A stretch of 5,714 nucleotides of DNA, taken from NCBI GenBank assembly GCA_016296285.1, contig JAEDJP010000082.1, positions 1 to 5,714 on the forward strand, read 5' to 3'. Positions within the stretch are counted from its first letter, which is position 1, and each line of letters opens with the position of its first letter. The notes under the pieces were generated by a model. It did not search any database, had not been told where the DNA came from, and saw only the letters and a program-made list of their open reading frames with translations. This document shows, one piece after another, positions 1 through 5,221 of the stretch. Both the position numbers and the translations under genes were made by a program. This DNA comes from Bacilli bacterium (GTDB taxonomy: Bacteria; Bacillota_I; Bacilli_A; RFN20; CAG-826).

Positions 1-386
1 GCGCGGATCACGCGGTGGCACGGCACCACGATGGGGCAGGAATTCGTCTCGAGCATTGCCTCGATGTCTTGCGCGGGAATGCCGAGTTCTGCCGAGAGTT
101 TGTCGTAATTGGTGAGCTTACCGTAAGGAATCGTCTCGCGGATGTAGTGATAGAGTTTCACTTCTTGCTCGTTGCCCATGGGATCGATTGGGAAATCGAA
201 CGTCTTCCGTTGGCCGAAGAGGTATTGGTTGATCTCGAAGATCGCCTCCATGAGAAGGGGGTCTTCCTCGAACCGGCAGCCCTGCAGGTGGCCTTCCCCG
301 AAGTGCACCGTGACGATGCTTTCCCCGTTGCTCACGAGGGTCAGCATCCCGATATCCGTCTCGTAGATTTGATAGCAATATTCCAT
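1..386 (-). CDS. ogt: O6-alkylguanine-DNA alkyltransferase homologue, 3' end beyond window
   Basis: Translating the minus strand from the ATG at 386 gives 128 open codons to the window edge. Family members remove O6-alkyl groups from guanine by irreversible transfer to an active-site cysteine. The signature PCHRV is visible with the acceptor Cys at residue 123. IPYGKLTNY (86-94) holds the equivalent of human Tyr114, and Asn115 lies eight residues before the cysteine, as human Asn137 does. Residues 1-70 form a short N-terminal domain; about 30-45 C-terminal residues are missing off the edge. Oddly, the segment between Gly102 and Cys123, normally basic and bearing the arginine finger, contains no Arg or Lys and three acidic residues, and is two residues shorter than usual. 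The start is supported by a promoter placed directly upstream. Family is secure; repair activity is uncertain. Confidence 0.88.
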   Translation of the reverse strand, partial: MEYCYQIYETDIGMLTLVSNGESIVTVHFGEGHLQGCRFEEDPLLMEAIFEINQYLFGQRKTFDFPIDPMGNEQEVKLYHYIRETIPYGKLTNYDKLSAELGIPAQDIEAMLETNSCPIVVPCHRVIR

Positions 387-393
387 CCCGAAA

Positions 394-422
394 AATGTAG
401 CCCGAGAAGGGTGGACCGTCAA
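394..422 (-). promoter_or_regulatory. SigA-type promoter of the alkyltransferase gene
   Basis: On the minus strand, TTGACG (422-417) is followed after exactly 17 bp by TACATT (399-394). The -10 hexamer ends seven bases before the ATG at 386, so transcription should begin at or within two or three bases of the start codon. No Shine-Dalgarno lies between. This is the best-matched -35/-10 pair in the window. Confidence 0.65.
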
Positions 423-526
423 GGGATGAAATGGGCCAGCCAGCGGGGAAATGGAGGTTCCTTGGTTTCAGGTTCTATATAGAGCAAAATATGCAGGTTA
501 TGCCTTTTCTTTCTTCCGAACTAGGC

Positions 527-532
527 TAAAAT
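527..532 (+). promoter_or_regulatory. -10 box of the Fic-homologue gene
   Basis: TAAAAT ends six bases before the ATG at 539. The -35 region (around 503-510, T-rich) does not match the consensus well, and TAGGCT at 522-527 is an alternative -10. Either choice leaves a leader of a few bases at most. The rest of the 387-538 gap holds only the divergent alkyltransferase promoter and an AT-rich stretch around 474-500; I see no small gene in it. Confidence 0.45.
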
Positions 533-538
533 ATATCC

Positions 539-1504
539 ATGGCAAAACAAATAGCACCGTATCAGGCGGCGGTCACCATCAACAACGAGATTCTCTCTTC
601 CGCCTGCAACATCGCCTTCGAAGCCGGCAGGCTTTCCCTTTCCCCGGCCTTTCGTATGGATCCCGAGACCCTTTATCAGGAAGTGAAGGCTTCCTTCCTC
701 CTCGAAGGCGTCACGTTCACCCCTTCCCAAGCCCGCGCCCTGAAACGCGGGGAGGACATCCAAGGCCTCCCGGAAGCCTCGGCCCTCATGCGCCTTTACG
801 CCAGGATGCCGCGCGTCAATCCCTACGACATCGACTTCATCGACGAATTCGGCGCGGCCATCTTCCCAGACGGCGTCCCCTTCCGCATGTCGCGCCGCGT
901 TGAGTCTTTCCCCTACCCGATTCCCTTGCACGCGAAAATCCTCCCGATGCTCAAGGGGTTCTATTCCTTCGCGAAATCGGGAAAGGAAAGGCATCCGATC
1001 CTCCTTGCCGCCCTCTTCTATTTCGAGATCATGGCCATCCAGCCGTTCTCGAAATACACGAAGACCCTCGCTCTCTACCTCATGAAGGCGGTCCTTGTTT
1101 CCTACGCGGCCGAATTCGCGAACGTCCCCCTCATTTCCTTGTTCGCCCAAAAAGCCGAGGAGCTTGATGAAGCCTATCGCCGCTCCGTCGAGACCGCGGA
1201 CACCGCCCCCTTCGTCTTGGCGGCCCTTCGTCTCGTCGAACGCGCGATCCTAAGCGCCCAAAGGAAAGGCATGCGCCGCAAAAACGAAGGCACGCCCCTT
1301 GCCCGCAAGCTCGTCTCTAAGATGGAGGATGGCCGCTTCTACAGCGCCGTCGAGCTCCTAGGGATCCTCGGGCTCACCTCGCGCCTTGGCCTTTCCAAGA
1401 ACTATCTCCACCCCGCCCTCGAAGCTGGCCTCATCGAGATGGCCAATCCCCTGACCCCGACCGACCGCAACCAACGTTATCGAAAGGTGAGCCATGAGAA
1501 TTGA
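539..1504 (+). CDS. Fic-fold protein with a degenerate active site (probable pseudoenzyme)
   Basis: The 321-residue product matches the layout of class II Fic proteins. An N-terminal helix carries the inhibitory motif S52-FLL-E56-G57, type (S/T)xxxE(G/N). A helical core includes HPILLAALFYFEIMAI (152-167) just before the Fic motif position. A C-terminal winged-helix segment (about 255-300) ends in TPTDRNQRYRKV (306-317), closely resembling the tail of many Fic proteins. Active members transfer AMP to target proteins using HPFx(D/E)GNGRxxR. Here residues 168-179 read QPFSKYTKTLAL: the catalytic His is Gln and the glycines, Asn and both Arg are gone, so adenylyl transfer is not expected. The gene is uninterrupted, arguing for a kept non-catalytic role such as binding or regulation. 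It begins directly downstream of a -10 box and overlaps the next gene by 11 bp. Family assignment rests on motif spacing, not on a database search. Confidence 0.75.
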   Translation: MAKQIAPYQAAVTINNEILSSACNIAFEAGRLSLSPAFRMDPETLYQEVKASFLLEGVTFTPSQARALKRGEDIQGLPEASALMRLYARMPRVNPYDIDFIDEFGAAIFPDGVPFRMSRRVESFPYPIPLHAKILPMLKGFYSFAKSGKERHPILLAALFYFEIMAIQPFSKYTKTLALYLMKAVLVSYAAEFANVPLISLFAQKAEELDEAYRRSVETADTAPFVLAALRLVERAILSAQRKGMRRKNEGTPLARKLVSKMEDGRFYSAVELLGILGLTSRLGLSKNYLHPALEAGLIEMANPLTPTDRNQRYRKVSHEN

Positions 1505-1928
1505 GATCGTCCTTGCCTTTTTGGGCTTTCTTCTTTACGTCGCTGGTTACGTCCTTGGGTCGATGAGGCGATGCAAGGACAACCGCGTCATTCGCATCGT
1601 TTCCTACGTCCTCGTGCCCCTCGGGGTTTTCGTCTACGCCCTTTTCGGTTCCCTTTGGATGAAGGAAACATACGCAAACGACAAGACGTATCTTTCGATC
1701 CTTGCCGTCGTTTTCTCCGCGCTTTCCTTCCTCTTCTTGCCCGCCTATTCCTGGAGCAAGGAAAAAGCCAAGACGCTTTCTTCCATCGCCTTGGCTTGCA
1801 CGTTCTTGTTCGCCGTCGCCTTCCTCGTCTGCATGATCGCCCTTTCCCAAGACGCGATCCTCAACGGGCTTGGCCCCCAGGAATCTTCTTCCTTGTTACA
1901 GGCATTCGTCCCAAATCCGGTGCCCTAA
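1494..1928 (+). CDS. Small four-helix membrane protein, unknown function
   Basis: The 144-residue product has four hydrophobic segments at about 4-23, 34-53, 66-84 and 95-117. Basic clusters follow segment 1 (RRCKDNR) and segment 3 (KEKAK), which by the positive-inside rule puts both termini outside. The C-terminal tail of about 27 residues is polar. I do not recognise the family. Its ATG lies inside the last codons of the Fic-homologue gene (11-bp overlap) and is preceded by AAGGTGA at 1484-1490, so it is probably translationally coupled to it and made in a fixed ratio. Its last 33 bp overlap the end of the converging nuclease gene, and no U-tailed terminator hairpin is visible for either. 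It could be a membrane anchor or partner of the Fic homologue, but that rests only on gene arrangement. Confidence 0.8.
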   Translation: MRIEIVLAFLGFLLYVAGYVLGSMRRCKDNRVIRIVSYVLVPLGVFVYALFGSLWMKETYANDKTYLSILAVVFSALSFLFLPAYSWSKEKAKTLSSIALACTFLFAVAFLVCMIALSQDAILNGLGPQESSSLLQAFVPNPVP

Positions 1929-3431
1929 GCCCGGCACGTCGACGAACGGATTCCGATTCCCTTGGAACGAGGCCACCGCTTCGTTCCTTTTTCTTTCCTT
2001 CTCGGAAATGGGATCGCGGTCGTTCCATTCAAGGTACGTTTCGATCGCCCAAGAGCTGAGGGACGGATACGTGTTCTTGGAAAAGGCGGCGTAATCGCCC
2101 CAGGAAGAAAGGTTATTTTGATAGCGTGTGACGAAATAGAAATAGATGCGGGCGATGTCGCCTTTGTATTGGTCCGGCACCTCGCATGCGTTTCCCGAAT
2201 AGCCGTGGTTCTTGCTGGCCGCGGAGGAACCGACGATGGTGCCGTTGGTCGAGGTGTAGACCGGGGAATTCACGTAGCCGTGAGGATAATTCGAGCGGCG
2301 GTTGTTGACGTAAGCATCCGTCGGGAGGAGGTGATGGAGGTCGCTTTTCATCGGGGCGCGAGAGGAAAAGACGCTTTGGGGGATCGTATGCTCGCGGTTG
2401 AACATCTGCCCTTCCGCGTTGTAATTCCCCTTTCCCGGGGCGCCTTGGTGATCGCTTTCCGGGTCGAAGGAGCAGGAGGAATACATGTCGATGATCTTGC
2501 CATTCTCCCCGACGTCGGTGCTCAAATAAGCCTCATAAGCGAAATCGTAGCCTTTGTCCACGTAAGGGGAGGAGATTCGCGTCGAGAGAGCGGACTTCAA
2601 AGCCGCGCCCGTGAGGGTGAAATCGACGGTGTCGTAATAAGGGTCAAGTCCCTCGACGGGGAGGGAGGATTCCTCGCGGGAAGAAGATTCCTCGCTCGAG
2701 GAGGTTTCTTCAAAGGACGAGGATTCCGAAGACGAGGGGACGGGAAGTTCCGAGGACCCGATCTCGAAGACGAGGCGCGAGAGGTTGAAACGGCTGGCCC
2801 CGCGGATGGTAAGCGAGGAGACCTCCTCATCCAGAGAAAGCAAGAAGGCGGGTTCGGCTTCCAGCTCCGCGTTTGAAAGAACGGGGGAGTCGAAACTCTT
2901 CCCCGCGCATTCAAGGGAGAAAGAATAGGAGGCGTTCCCATAGCGAAACGAGTAAACGGAAACGGAACGCAAGGAGAGGGGTTCTTGGAAGGAAAAGCCG
3001 AGATGGCCGATGTTTTTGTTGCTTCCGACGCGTACGGCGCTTCCCTTTCCCGAAGAGAAGCAGCTCGCGACGCTTGCGAGGCTCGCCTCCCCGCCGAGAA
3101 CCTCATAGCAATCCGCGTCGAAGGTGTCCGACCCGGAATAGGAAACGTCCCCGAAGACGATCTCGAGGCGCTGAAGTTCTTCTTTCGAAGAGGAGGATGG
3201 TTCGGGTTCTTCGCTGGAGGAGGAAGGCTCTTGCTCGTCGGAAGACAAGGAAGAATCTTTGTCTTCCTCAGCCGAAGAAGATTCCTTTGAAGATTCTTCT
3301 TTCGAAGAAGGCAGTTCTTCCTGAGAGCTGCTAGGCTCGGCAGGCGATTCCGAAGAAACGGGATTCCCTCCCGCGCAAGAAGAAAGCAAGAGGCCGATTA
3401 AGGGAAACAAAAAACGAAATGAGGAATCCAT
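1896..3431 (-). CDS. Endonuclease I-family secreted lipoprotein nuclease
   Basis: The 511-residue product starts with a lipoprotein signal peptide, with lipobox LSSC and Cys19 as the lipidation site. A Ser/Glu-rich spacer (24-86) follows, then a probable beta-rich domain (about 88-225), a second Ser/Glu linker (228-258) and a C-terminal nuclease domain (about 262-511). The nuclease domain carries family landmarks: FNREHTIPQSVF (344-355) with Glu347 and His348 as expected metal/base residues, SDLHHLLPTD (363-372), VNNRRSNYPHG (375-385) and QGNRNPFVD (490-498). These match the beta-beta-alpha-metal fold of EndA/Vvn-type nucleases, which cut DNA and RNA non-specifically outside the cell. The central domain resembles the jelly-roll-like regions seen in large Firmicutes endonuclease I proteins, but I cannot name it. 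A likely job is digesting extracellular nucleic acid at the cell surface. It lies divergent from the dehydrogenase and uses a near-leaderless promoter. Confidence 0.92.
   Translation of the reverse strand: MDSSFRFLFPLIGLLLSSCAGGNPVSSESPAEPSSSQEELPSSKEESSKESSSAEEDKDSSLSSDEQEPSSSSEEPEPSSSSKEELQRLEIVFGDVSYSGSDTFDADCYEVLGGEASLASVASCFSSGKGSAVRVGSNKNIGHLGFSFQEPLSLRSVSVYSFRYGNASYSFSLECAGKSFDSPVLSNAELEAEPAFLLSLDEEVSSLTIRGASRFNLSRLVFEIGSSELPVPSSSESSSFEETSSSEESSSREESSLPVEGLDPYYDTVDFTLTGAALKSALSTRISSPYVDKGYDFAYEAYLSTDVGENGKIIDMYSSCSFDPESDHQGAPGKGNYNAEGQMFNREHTIPQSVFSSRAPMKSDLHHLLPTDAYVNNRRSNYPHGYVNSPVYTSTNGTIVGSSAASKNHGYSGNACEVPDQYKGDIARIYFYFVTRYQNNLSSWGDYAAFSKNTYPSLSSWAIETYLEWNDRDPISEKERKRNEAVASFQGNRNPFVDVPGLGHRIWDECL
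2658..2750 (-). repeat. Second Ser/Glu low-complexity linker of the nuclease
   Basis: Residues 228-258 are almost entirely Ser, Glu and Pro, with short SSSEES-like runs. They join the central beta-rich domain to the catalytic domain and probably act as a flexible, acidic hinge. Confidence 0.7.
3174..3362 (-). repeat. Ser/Glu low-complexity spacer after the lipidated cysteine
   Basis: Residues 24-86 consist mainly of Ser, Glu, Pro and a few Lys/Asp, in irregular SSSEE/PSSS runs, giving GAAGAA/TCTTC-rich DNA. In surface lipoproteins such spacers lift the folded domain away from the membrane. Repeat-unit slippage in this DNA could vary spacer length between strains. Confidence 0.75.
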
Positions 3432-3440
3432 AGCCGGACC

Positions 3441-3449
3441 ATTCTAACA
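3441..3449 (-). promoter_or_regulatory. Extended -10 promoter of the nuclease gene
   Basis: Minus-strand TG-T-TAGAAT (3449-3441) is a complete extended -10 element ending nine bases before the ATG at 3431. No good -35 is visible where one is expected (about 3464-3469), which extended -10 promoters tolerate. No Shine-Dalgarno lies next to the start. Confidence 0.6.
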
Positions 3450-3463
3450 TAAGTCTTCTTCCC

Positions 3464-3493
3464 TTGCTCTTCTTCTTCGTTGTTCTCTAGAAT
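3464..3493 (+). promoter_or_regulatory. Promoter of the dehydrogenase gene
   Basis: TTGCTC (3464-3469), an 18-bp spacer and TAGAAT (3488-3493) sit seven bases upstream of the ATG at 3501. The -35 overlaps where the -35 contact of the opposing nuclease promoter should fall, so the two polymerases may compete in this 69-bp divergent gap. Confidence 0.55.
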
Positions 3494-3500
3494 ATTAGCC

Positions 3501-4415
3501 ATGAAATCGTCGCTTCTCCGCTATCTTTCTTCGCTTGACCGCACGCGCTTCGAAGGCAAGACCTTCGTCGTCACGGGCGGCAACTCGGGAATCGGGAAGG
3601 CGCTTTGCAAGGAACTCGCTTTCCTTGGGGCGCGCGTCATCATCGCCTGCCGCAACGAGAGCCGGGGGCTCGCGGCGAAAGCCTCGATCGAAGCGGACAT
3701 TTCGGGCGCGGATATCGCGGTCCGCATCCTCGATCTTGCAAGCAAGGAAAGCATCGAATCTTTCGTTCGGGGAATCGTCGAAAGCCGCCTCGACATCGAT
3801 GGTTTTGTCCATAACGCCGGCGTTTTCCGTCCGAAAGACGGTCTCACCGAGGACGGTTTCGAGATCACGGGCGGGACGAATTTCTTCGGGACCGCATATC
3901 TCGACGAGCTTCTTCTTCCCTATTTCAAGGAATTACCTCATGAAGTCGAGGTTGCGTTCGCTTCCTCCCTTTCGGCGACTTGGCACCGTTTCGATCCGCG
4001 TCTTCTGAACAAGGATTTCCATCCTTCGAAACTCAAGCGTTACGCGATTTCCAAACGGGCAATCCACGGTTACGCGATGGCCTTGAGGGACGAGGAGAAG
4101 GGGAACGTCAAAATCCTGATCGCCCATCCTGGGGTCACCTTCACCCCTCTTTTCACCAAGGGCTATCCCAAGGTTTTCGCGGCGTTTGTCGGCTCCCTTT
4201 TCAAGTTGTTCCTCCATGGCCCCGAAAGCGCGGCGACGAGTTTCATGCTCGCGTTATCGAAAGGAAACCCGGACCTCTATTACGGGCCACGTGGCCTCGG
4301 GCACGTCTCGGGAAAGGGAAAGGGCTACCGTTTCCCGAAGAAACTCCAAAAAGGAAACGAAGCGATTCTCTCTTTCCTTCGGGAGGAAGCGTCGATTTTC
4401 GCGGGGCAAAAGTAA
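3501..4415 (+). CDS. Short-chain dehydrogenase/reductase, retinol dehydrogenase-like
   Basis: The 304-residue product is a classical SDR with a Rossmann fold. TGGNSGIG (25-32) is the nucleotide-binding glycine motif, HNAG (104-107) the structural NAG motif, and Asn127 in GTNFFG the likely tetrad Asn. Serines in FASSLS (153-158) precede the catalytic pair Tyr181 and Lys185 in YAISK. ACRN (49-52) after beta-2 places an Arg where NADP-preferring retinol dehydrogenase/WWOX-like members have one, so NADPH is the likely cofactor. HPGVTFTPLF (209-218) matches the usual post-catalytic HPG segment. The substrate cannot be read from sequence. I chose the ATG at 3501 over a TTG at 3480, because the TTG lies upstream of the -10 box and would not be transcribed. 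The gene appears monocistronic. Confidence 0.92.
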   Translation: MKSSLLRYLSSLDRTRFEGKTFVVTGGNSGIGKALCKELAFLGARVIIACRNESRGLAAKASIEADISGADIAVRILDLASKESIESFVRGIVESRLDIDGFVHNAGVFRPKDGLTEDGFEITGGTNFFGTAYLDELLLPYFKELPHEVEVAFASSLSATWHRFDPRLLNKDFHPSKLKRYAISKRAIHGYAMALRDEEKGNVKILIAHPGVTFTPLFTKGYPKVFAAFVGSLFKLFLHGPESAATSFMLALSKGNPDLYYGPRGLGHVSGKGKGYRFPKKLQKGNEAILSFLREEASIFAGQK

Positions 4416-4431
4416 GCAATCTCCGATTTTG

Positions 4432-4454
4432 AGCGGAAAACCGAAATTTCCGCT
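4432..4454. repeat. Perfect 8-bp inverted repeat between the dehydrogenase and infC promoter
   Basis: AGCGGAAA (4432-4439) and TTTCCGCT (4447-4454) are perfect inverse complements around a 7-base loop. No T-run follows it on either strand, so it is not a textbook intrinsic terminator. Its right arm touches the -35 element of the infC promoter. It could end the dehydrogenase transcript weakly or serve as a protein-binding site. Confidence 0.55.
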
Positions 4455-4481
4455 TGCGCCCTTGCGCGCAATGCGTAAAAT
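4454..4481 (+). promoter_or_regulatory. Promoter of the infC-rpmI-rplT operon
   Basis: TTGCGC (4454-4459), a 16-bp spacer and TAAAAT (4476-4481) predict transcription from about 4488, giving a leader of roughly 145 nt before infC. The spacer contains the perfect palindrome TTGCGCGCAA (4462-4471), and TTGCGC occurs twice, 8 bp apart. Confidence 0.5.
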
Positions 4482-4498
4482 AACAGCCGTCGATAAAT

Positions 4499-4610
4499 GT
4501 AGAAAGCAATCGCTTCCGGCGATTCGCCAGACTCCCTCGGGACGTTGGCCAAGCACTACTGAAACTACCTTAGCTTCAGAAGCCGGATCCATTGCGCTCC
4601 GGCTTTTATT
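4499..4610 (+). promoter_or_regulatory. Structured infC leader, probable L20-type autoregulatory attenuator
   Basis: Two hairpins precede the terminator: AATCGC/GCGATT (4508-4513 with 4519-4524, loop TTCCG), then a bulged stem from GCCA (4526-4529) with TGGC (4546-4549), continuing inward to a CTCG loop (4536-4539). GTAG (4499-4502) can pair with CTAC at 4556-4559 or 4565-4568, closing a multi-way junction. In Firmicutes, leaders at this position bind ribosomal protein L20, made by the third gene of the operon, to switch termination. Position, size and the downstream terminator fit that class. I have not matched it to the Rfam consensus, so the L20 assignment is an inference. Confidence 0.55.
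4578..4610 (+). terminator. Intrinsic terminator in the infC leader (attenuator)
   Basis: AAGCCGGA (4580-4587) and TCCGGCTT (4598-4605) form a perfect 8-bp stem with a 10-base loop, followed by TTATT. It lies between the promoter and the infC Shine-Dalgarno, so it would stop the operon's own transcript rather than close the preceding gene. The 5' arm has two competing partners: GCTT (4573-4576), via a small hairpin with AAGC, and TCCGGC at 4515-4520. Confidence 0.75.
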
Positions 4611-4619
4611 GATAACATT

Positions 4620-4636
4620 GGAGGAAACACCACATC
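4620..4636 (+). promoter_or_regulatory. Shine-Dalgarno that fixes the ATC start of infC
   Basis: GGAGG (4620-4624) is followed after nine bases by ATC (4634-4636). An in-frame TAA at 4613-4615 bounds the reading frame upstream. No ATG, GTG or TTG occurs in frame before 4754, so the site decides the start. Confidence 0.75.
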
Positions 4637-5203
4637 GCTTACTACAACCAACAAAGGGAACGCCGCCCGCAAAAGCGCTTCGATCCGATCAACGAGAACA
4701 TCCGCTATCCGGAAGTCCAGGTCATCGGGCCGAATGGAGACAATCTCGGCCGCATGTCGTCCCGCCGGGCCAATGAAATCGCCCAGTCTTACGACCTCGA
4801 CCTCTTCTGCGTCGCTCCCCAAGCCAATCCGCCCGTCTGCAAGATCCTGAACTACGGCAAGTACCGTTACGAGAAGGAAAAAGCCGACAAGGAGAACAAG
4901 CGCAAGTCCAAAGCCGCTGCCTCGGAACTCAAGGAAATCCAGCTCCACATCGTCATCGGGGAGCACGATCTCCAAACCAAGGCCAAGCAAGGACGCGGGT
5001 TCTTAAGCGATGGAAACAAAGTCAACGTCCGCGTCATCCTCAAAGGCCGCGAAATGGCCCACAAGGAAATCGGCGAGGACCTCATGACCCGTTTCGTCGA
5101 ATGCCTGACGACCGAGGAAACCCCGATCGCCATCGAGAAAAAGCCGAGCTGGGATGGAAAATGCTATTCCTGCATCGTCGCACCGAAAGGCAACAAGAAG
5201 TAA
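4634..5203 (+). CDS. infC: Translation initiation factor IF-3, ATC start codon
   Basis: IF-3 binds the 30S subunit, keeps it apart from 50S and checks start codon and initiator tRNA. Read from ATC the product is 189 residues, close to the usual 170-180 plus a short basic N-terminal extension. The N-domain includes INENIRYPEVQVIG (19-32), VAPQANPPVCKILNYGKY (60-77) and a charged linker helix (about 78-96). The C-domain (97-185) includes VNVRVILKGREMAH (130-143). Starting at the first in-frame ATG (4754, residue 41) would delete the first N-domain strand region that family members share, so ATC is preferred. IF-3 rejects non-AUG starts, so a rare start lets the protein limit its own synthesis; this is known for AUU in E. 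coli. The gene leads infC-rpmI-rplT, lies behind an attenuator, and ends 18 bases before rpmI. Confidence 0.95.
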   Translation: MAYYNQQRERRPQKRFDPINENIRYPEVQVIGPNGDNLGRMSSRRANEIAQSYDLDLFCVAPQANPPVCKILNYGKYRYEKEKADKENKRKSKAAASELKEIQLHIVIGEHDLQTKAKQGRGFLSDGNKVNVRVILKGREMAHKEIGEDLMTRFVECLTTEETPIAIEKKPSWDGKCYSCIVAPKGNKK

Positions 5204-5221
5204 GGAAGGAGAATCTCTACT

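Noticed and set aside
15..482. Plus-strand 155-codon frame at the left edge
   Set aside because: It is the mirror of the alkyltransferase gene, whose PCHRV motif is unambiguous on the minus strand.
521..1150. A 209-codon minus-strand frame opposite the Fic homologue
   Set aside because: It is antisense to the Fic-fold frame, which has recognisable motifs and a promoter; the composition is that of a mirror frame.
539..1928. Fic toxin-antitoxin (FicT/FicA or Doc/Phd-like) system
   Set aside because: The Fic motif is non-functional, the inhibitory motif is in the same chain, and the neighbour is a membrane protein with no antitoxin-like helix.
1920..1937. GTGCC/GGCAC hairpin spanning the membrane-protein stop codon as a terminator
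   Set aside because: Only five base pairs with an eight-base loop and no T-tract on either strand; likely chance.
1962..2876. A 304-codon open frame on the plus strand opposite the nuclease gene
   Set aside because: It lies wholly antisense to a confidently assigned nuclease. Its Arg/Gly/Val-rich composition is what the complement of Ser/Glu-rich, GC-biased codons produces, and it resembles no family.
3174..3362. GAAGAA/TCTTC-rich DNA as a tandem repeat or CRISPR-like array
   Set aside because: The repetition is irregular and fully explained by Ser and Glu codons in the lipoprotein spacer; there are no constant repeats with unique spacers.
3480..3500. TTG start seven codons upstream of the dehydrogenase ATG
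   Set aside because: The TTG is upstream of the -10 box TAGAAT (3488-3493), so it would not be in the mRNA, and no Shine-Dalgarno precedes it.
4432..4460. Hairpin after the dehydrogenase as a rho-independent terminator
   Set aside because: The stem is good, but the following bases are GCGCCC with no T-run on the plus strand, and the minus strand is followed by an A-run rather than T.
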